The position numbers were made by a program, and so were the translations under genes. Positions 60,434 to 64,000 of a DNA stretch of 64,000 nucleotides are shown here, one piece after another; within the stretch, counting starts at the first letter, position 1, and each line of letters opens with the position of its first letter. The notes under the pieces were generated by a model that was not told the origin of the DNA, ran no database searches, and was given only the letters and a program-made list of their open reading frames with translations. The stretch comes from Sphingobacteriaceae bacterium (GTDB taxonomy: Bacteria; Bacteroidota; Bacteroidia; Sphingobacteriales; Sphingobacteriaceae): assembly GCA_947460875.1 (NCBI GenBank), contig CANHGR010000001.1:1-64000 (forward strand). Reading direction: 5' to 3'.

Positions 60434-61141
60434 GTGAGTATAGAAGTAGAACAGCTAACAAAAAACTACGGAGACCAGAAGGCTATAGACAATATTTCGT
60501 TTAAGGTAAATCCGGGCGAAGTATTGGGTTTTTTAGGTCCGAATGGTGCGGGGAAGTCGACAACTATGAAAATACTCTCTTGTTTTATTCCCCAAACCTC
60601 TGGCAAGGTCAGTGTTTGTGGGTTTGATGTAACAGCCAATTCAATGGAAGTGCGCAGAAATATTGGATACTTGCCTGAGCACAACCCGCTTTATCTAGAT
60701 CACTACGTCAAAGAGTCTCTCGAATTTATTGCTGGAGTTCACCAGATTGAAAATAAGAAGAGGCGTATTGTTGAAGTTATCGAAGAAGTTGGACTTTCAG
60801 GGGAACAGCATAAAAAAATTGGCGATCTGTCAAAAGGATACAGGCAACGTGTTGGACTTGCGCAAGCTATTATTCATAATCCGCAGGTACTCATTATGGA
60901 CGAGCCAACATCTGGACTTGACCCAAATCAATTGATCGGGATAAGGAAACTAATCCAGGAACTTGGAAAGACAAAAACAGTGATTTTTTCTACACATATC
61001 ATGCAGGAAATAGAAGCGATTTGCAGCCGCGTGATTATCATTAACCGGGGTAAAATTACTGCAGACGATCAACTTTCTAATCTTTATCAAAACAACAACA
61101 ACAAATCGCTCGAAGATATTTTTATCGCTCTCACAAATTAG
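60434..61141 (+). CDS. ABC transporter ATP-binding protein
   Basis: A 235-residue ATPase with Walker A GPNGAGKSTTMK, signature LSKGYRQRVGLAQAI, Walker B VLIMDEPTSGLD and the H-loop STHIMQEI. It resembles GldA-type ATPases of Bacteroidota but is about 65 residues shorter than typical GldA, ending LEDIFIALTN, so a gliding-specific name is not given. No permease gene is adjacent. The start is GTG 60434, preceded five bases upstream by AATATTTG, one mismatch from a -7 box. Confidence 0.88.
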   Translation: MSIEVEQLTKNYGDQKAIDNISFKVNPGEVLGFLGPNGAGKSTTMKILSCFIPQTSGKVSVCGFDVTANSMEVRRNIGYLPEHNPLYLDHYVKESLEFIAGVHQIENKKRRIVEVIEEVGLSGEQHKKIGDLSKGYRQRVGLAQAIIHNPQVLIMDEPTSGLDPNQLIGIRKLIQELGKTKTVIFSTHIMQEIEAICSRVIIINRGKITADDQLSNLYQNNNNKSLEDIFIALTN

Positions 61142-61212
61142 TTGCCGGCAAAACGTTGTCAGTAAACTGCATGGGCTTTAACTCCCCATTGGTCACTGAT
61201 TAAAGGTATTTT

Positions 61213-62172
61213 ATGAGAAAAGTGATTTTAATATTTCTATTTCCATTGGCTGTGCTTTGCTCTTCTTGGGGCTTCTTCGCACATAAGCAGATTAATCGTA
61301 TGGCTGTTTTTACCCTTCCACAGGGTATAATTGGGTTTTACAAACGTAATATAGACTTTATAACAGAACGTGCCGTCGACCCTGATAAACGGCGGTATAG
61401 TGATTCGCTAGAAGCACCGAGACATTTTCTTGATGCAGATCACTATGGTGAATTGCCGTTTAATAAAATCCCACGAAAGTGGAATGATGCAGTTTTTCAA
61501 TACTCTGCAGATTCATTGAAAGCATACGGCATTTTACCCTGGCATATCCAGAAGACTTATTACGCTTTGGTGGAAGCGTTTGAAAATAGAGATTCGGCGA
61601 AAATTATCCGTCTTTCTTCAGATTTAGGACATTATTTGGGGGATGCTCATGTTCCGTTGCACACTACAGAAAATTACAACGGGCAGCTGACCAATCAAGT
61701 CGGTATTCACGCGTTTTGGGAGAGCAGGTTGCCCGAATTGTTTTCGCACAGGTATGATTTTTTTGTAGGTAAAGCAGAGTATATCGATGATCCGCTTAAA
61801 GAAGCCTGGGGGATCGTTCAAAATACATTTCGCCAGAAAGATTCTGTTTTGCTGATTGAAGCGCGTGTAAACAAAAGCTATTCTTCAAGTTTAAAATACA
61901 CCTATAGTCAGCGTAATGGTAGGGTAGAGAAGCAGTATTCTGAAGAATATTCGAAAAAGTATCATGACGCCCTTAGCGGGATGGTAGAACGGCAGATGCG
62001 TTCTTCTATTCTTAAAATCGGAAGCTTTTGGTATTCTGCTTGGGTAGATGCTGGTCAGCCTGCAATGAATTCGTTTAAAAAGCGCTTGATTTCTGCGGGA
62101 GGAAAGAGACGAAAAGAACAAGCAGATCAGCAACCAGCGGACAGAAAAATTCTTGGTCGAGAAGAAAATTAA
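61213..62172 (+). CDS. S1/P1 nuclease or zinc-dependent phospholipase C family protein
   Basis: A 319-residue secreted zinc hydrolase. After signal cleavage the N-terminal Trp19 (SS-WGFFAHKQIN) would be the free amino-terminal zinc ligand, as in the S1/P1 and phospholipase C fold. HFLDADHY and DLGHYLGDAHVPLHTTENYNG provide the other His/Asp ligands. Members cleave single-stranded nucleic acids or phospholipids; the exact substrate cannot be told. The C-terminus is charged and low-complexity. It overlaps the convergent dedA stop by four bases. Confidence 0.85.
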   Translation: MRKVILIFLFPLAVLCSSWGFFAHKQINRMAVFTLPQGIIGFYKRNIDFITERAVDPDKRRYSDSLEAPRHFLDADHYGELPFNKIPRKWNDAVFQYSADSLKAYGILPWHIQKTYYALVEAFENRDSAKIIRLSSDLGHYLGDAHVPLHTTENYNGQLTNQVGIHAFWESRLPELFSHRYDFFVGKAEYIDDPLKEAWGIVQNTFRQKDSVLLIEARVNKSYSSSLKYTYSQRNGRVEKQYSEEYSKKYHDALSGMVERQMRSSILKIGSFWYSAWVDAGQPAMNSFKKRLISAGGKRRKEQADQQPADRKILGREEN

Positions 62173-62822
62173 AGTGCTTTTTTCTTTTTCATTTTAGACC
62201 GTAGCAATGCAAAAATTGTTGGAACTATAGACAGAACGATGATTCCTACGACAACAAGTGTAAAATTATTTTTGATAACCGGAATATTTCCGAAAATACA
62301 TCCCAACATCAAGAAGCTGCCTATCCACGAAAAGCCTCCAACAATATTATACAAGCTATAATTGCCGAAGGGCATCTTCCCAATTCCGGCGACAAAAGGT
62401 GCAATCGTGCGAATTATAGGGAGAAATCGGCTGAAAATAACGGCTTTTCCGCCATGTTTCTGAAAAAAAGCCTGGGTTTGCAGATAGTAATCTAATTTAA
62501 GGATTTTGTTTTCTGTTTTGAATACCCGCGCACCGAAATAGTTTCCTAAAAAGTAATTTACGGTATTCCCGGCTACAGCAGCAATAAGTAAGAGCAAACC
62601 CATCAGGTAGATATCGAGGCCGGTTCCACCTTTGGCAATTAACGCACCCATCGCAAACAGTAAGGAATCGCCTGGAAGGAAAGGTGTAACAACAAATCCT
62701 GTTTCAGCAAAAATGATCAAAAACAGGATCAGGTATGTCCAAACTTGATATTCGCTTACTATCTCCACGAGGTGCTTGTCTATATGAAGCACAAAATCGA
62801 TAATGACTTGTATAACTTCCAT
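62169..62822 (-). CDS. DedA family membrane protein
   Basis: A 217-residue inner-membrane protein of the DedA/SNARE-associated family, with the conserved FAETGFVVTPFLPGDSLLFAMGAL, FLGNYFGARVF and the FSRFLPIIRTIAPFVAGIGKM motif. Several DedA relatives act as undecaprenyl-phosphate or phospholipid scramblases; this activity is an inference. The gene is convergent with the S1/P1-type gene, overlapping four bases. A gap of 86 bases separates it from dnaN. Confidence 0.93.
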   Translation of the reverse strand: MEVIQVIIDFVLHIDKHLVEIVSEYQVWTYLILFLIIFAETGFVVTPFLPGDSLLFAMGALIAKGGTGLDIYLMGLLLLIAAVAGNTVNYFLGNYFGARVFKTENKILKLDYYLQTQAFFQKHGGKAVIFSRFLPIIRTIAPFVAGIGKMPFGNYSLYNIVGGFSWIGSFLMLGCIFGNIPVIKNNFTLVVVGIIVLSIVPTIFALLRSKMKKKKAL

Positions 62823-62908
62823 TAAGTTGATTTATCTCAATTAGAATCAGGAGCTATTTTAGTATACTATATGTGGAGTGAACAATTAGCGCCAGAATTT
62901 CCGGATTT

Positions 62909-64000
62909 TTAAGCATAAGTATTCAGCATAACGGGCATTACCAGCATCAGAACATTTTCCTTTTCGTCATTTGTTTGTGGAAAAAGCAGACCGGCACGAT
63001 TGGCGGTACTCATTTCGAGGGTTACTTCCTCGCCGCTTAGGTTACTCAACATCTCGATCAGAAATCGAGCATTAAAGCCAATCTCCATATCTTCACCCTC
63101 ATATTGACAGCTCAAACGCTCATGGGCCTCATTTGCAAAATCAATATCTTCAGAAGAAACGTTTAGCTCACTTCCTGTAATTTTCAAGCGGACCTGATGG
63201 GTGGTTTTATTCGCAAAGATCACTACTCGGCGCAATGAATTTAAAAATAAGCTGCGGTCGATAGTCAATTTATTGGGGTTTTCTTTGGGGATAACGGCTT
63301 CATAATCGGGGTATCTTTCATCAATTAATCGGCAGATCAAATTTATTTTGCCGAATCTAAAGAATGCGCTAGTTGAATTATACTCAATAGAAACGCTAAT
63401 ATCTTCAGATGGTAACGAAGATTTTAGCAGAACCAATGCCTTTTTGGGTATGATAAAAGATGCAACCGATGTCGATGTAGCATCCATTCGGCGATAACGC
63501 ACGAGTTTGTGAGCATCGGTCGAAACGAAGGTGAAGTGCTGCGGGCTTAATTGACAATACACACCGGTCATTGCCGGACGAAGTTCATCACCACTTACGG
63601 CAAATAAAGTTTTATTAATGGCTTCAGAAAGTACAGAGGCAGGGACAGTTACTGAGGAGGCGTTTTCCACCGCAGGTATTTTCGGAAAATCCTCTCCATT
63701 TTCTCCGCTCAATTTGTATTTTCCATCACCGGCACTAATTTCAATTGCAAAGGTTTGATCGTCGATGCTGAAGGCGATAGGCTGATCGGGTAGAGTTTTA
63801 AGTGTTTCCAGTAAAATTTTTGATGGTATAGCAATTTTTCCTTCTTCCTTGCTTTCAACAGGAAGAGATGTAGTCATGCTTGTTTGCAGATCGGTAGCAG
63901 AGATAGTTAAATTGCCCGCTTTTATTTCGAATAGAAAATTTTCAAGTATCGGCAATACGGTACTGCTGCTTGATGCTCCATTGACCGCCTGCAACTGCTT
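62909..64000 (-). CDS. dnaN: DNA polymerase III sliding clamp (beta subunit), 5' end cut by window
   Basis: The replicative processivity clamp. The frame stays open to the edge of the window and begins mid-N-terminus with KQLQAVNGASSSSTVLPILENFLFEI (in part), so about 12 residues are missing; an in-frame TTG at 63994 is not a start. Three repeated clamp subdomains are visible, with FAVSGDELRPAMTGVYCQ and the C-terminal VLMLVMPVMLNTYA that forms the partner-binding pocket. The dnaA gene is not in view. Confidence 0.96.
   Translation of the reverse strand, partial: KQLQAVNGASSSSTVLPILENFLFEIKAGNLTISATDLQTSMTTSLPVESKEEGKIAIPSKILLETLKTLPDQPIAFSIDDQTFAIEISAGDGKYKLSGENGEDFPKIPAVENASSVTVPASVLSEAINKTLFAVSGDELRPAMTGVYCQLSPQHFTFVSTDAHKLVRYRRMDATSTSVASFIIPKKALVLLKSSLPSEDISVSIEYNSTSAFFRFGKINLICRLIDERYPDYEAVIPKENPNKLTIDRSLFLNSLRRVVIFANKTTHQVRLKITGSELNVSSEDIDFANEAHERLSCQYEGEDMEIGFNARFLIEMLSNLSGEEVTLEMSTANRAGLLFPQTNDEKENVLMLVMPVMLNTYA

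Noticed and set aside
60434-61141. Calling the ABC ATPase GldA
   Set aside because: It is too short and has no gldF or gldG neighbours, so only the general ATPase call is safe.

Overview
The window is chromosomal DNA of a Bacteroidota bacterium, most likely Sphingobacteriaceae (Pedobacter-like). The evidence is a full-length sprA in the order maeB-ruvA-sprA-gcvH-vanZ, a flippase-dut-TPR-DUF4292-envC block, a long IspG with a central insertion, a eukaryote-type dimeric glycyl-tRNA synthetase, and promoter elements of the TAnnTTTG (-7) type instead of sigma70 boxes. Both ends cut genes: glyA at the left and dnaN at the right. Family assignments come from motif recognition by eye, not from database searches.

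Layout. 1-5.5 kb: glyA (3' part), comF and rlmN on the minus strand, an amidohydrolase, a nitronate monooxygenase-like flavoprotein and an acylphosphatase. 5.5-11.2 kb: an envelope operon of flippase, dut, a secreted TPR protein, a DUF4292 lipoprotein and an EnvC-like protein with a degenerate LytM domain. 11.3-25.6 kb: twin tatA genes, gatA, an MltD-type transglycosylase, maeB, ruvA, the 7-kb sprA (type IX secretion translocon), gcvH, a VanZ-like protein and an overlapping 39-residue lipoprotein. 25.6-31.9 kb: a sparse, eroded accessory stretch with a cold-shock gene, a GH27 glycosidase, a YceI protein, a PmtA-like methyltransferase, a multiply broken DUF2490 gene, tRNA-Ala(GGC), two small ORFs, long palindromes and an apparently ownerless terminator. 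31.9-36.8 kb: parE and parC. 37-43.5 kb (minus strand): a small lipoprotein beside a large one with a DAFRHA/SDAHE/MDLFNNAVG C-terminal domain, msrA, an uncharacterised lipoprotein, an RlmI-like methyltransferase and an MlaFE-type ABC pair. 43.5-48.4 kb: SDR, PspC, LiaF-like, GYF-RDD and ispG. 48.5-58.8 kb: a heme cluster (hemA, hemCD fusion, hemB, hemL, hemE, hemJ) with a two-component system and a TPR membrane protein inserted between hemL and hemE, then a predicted outer-membrane protein. 58.8-64 kb: glyS, an ABC ATPase, an S1/P1-type nuclease or phospholipase, a DedA protein and dnaN.

How the genes work together. The heme genes cover glutamyl-tRNA to coproporphyrinogen or uroporphyrinogen steps plus the HemJ oxidase; hemH, hemF/hemN and hemG are not in the window. 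Envelope biogenesis is the second theme (flippase, EnvC-like activator, MltD, Tat, SprA, MlaFE, PspC/LiaF). No CRISPR array, intact insertion sequence, rRNA operon or prophage was seen. The least ordinary parts are the eroded 29.7-31.9 kb region, the lipoprotein pair at 37.0-39.0 kb and the two-component system inside the heme cluster.
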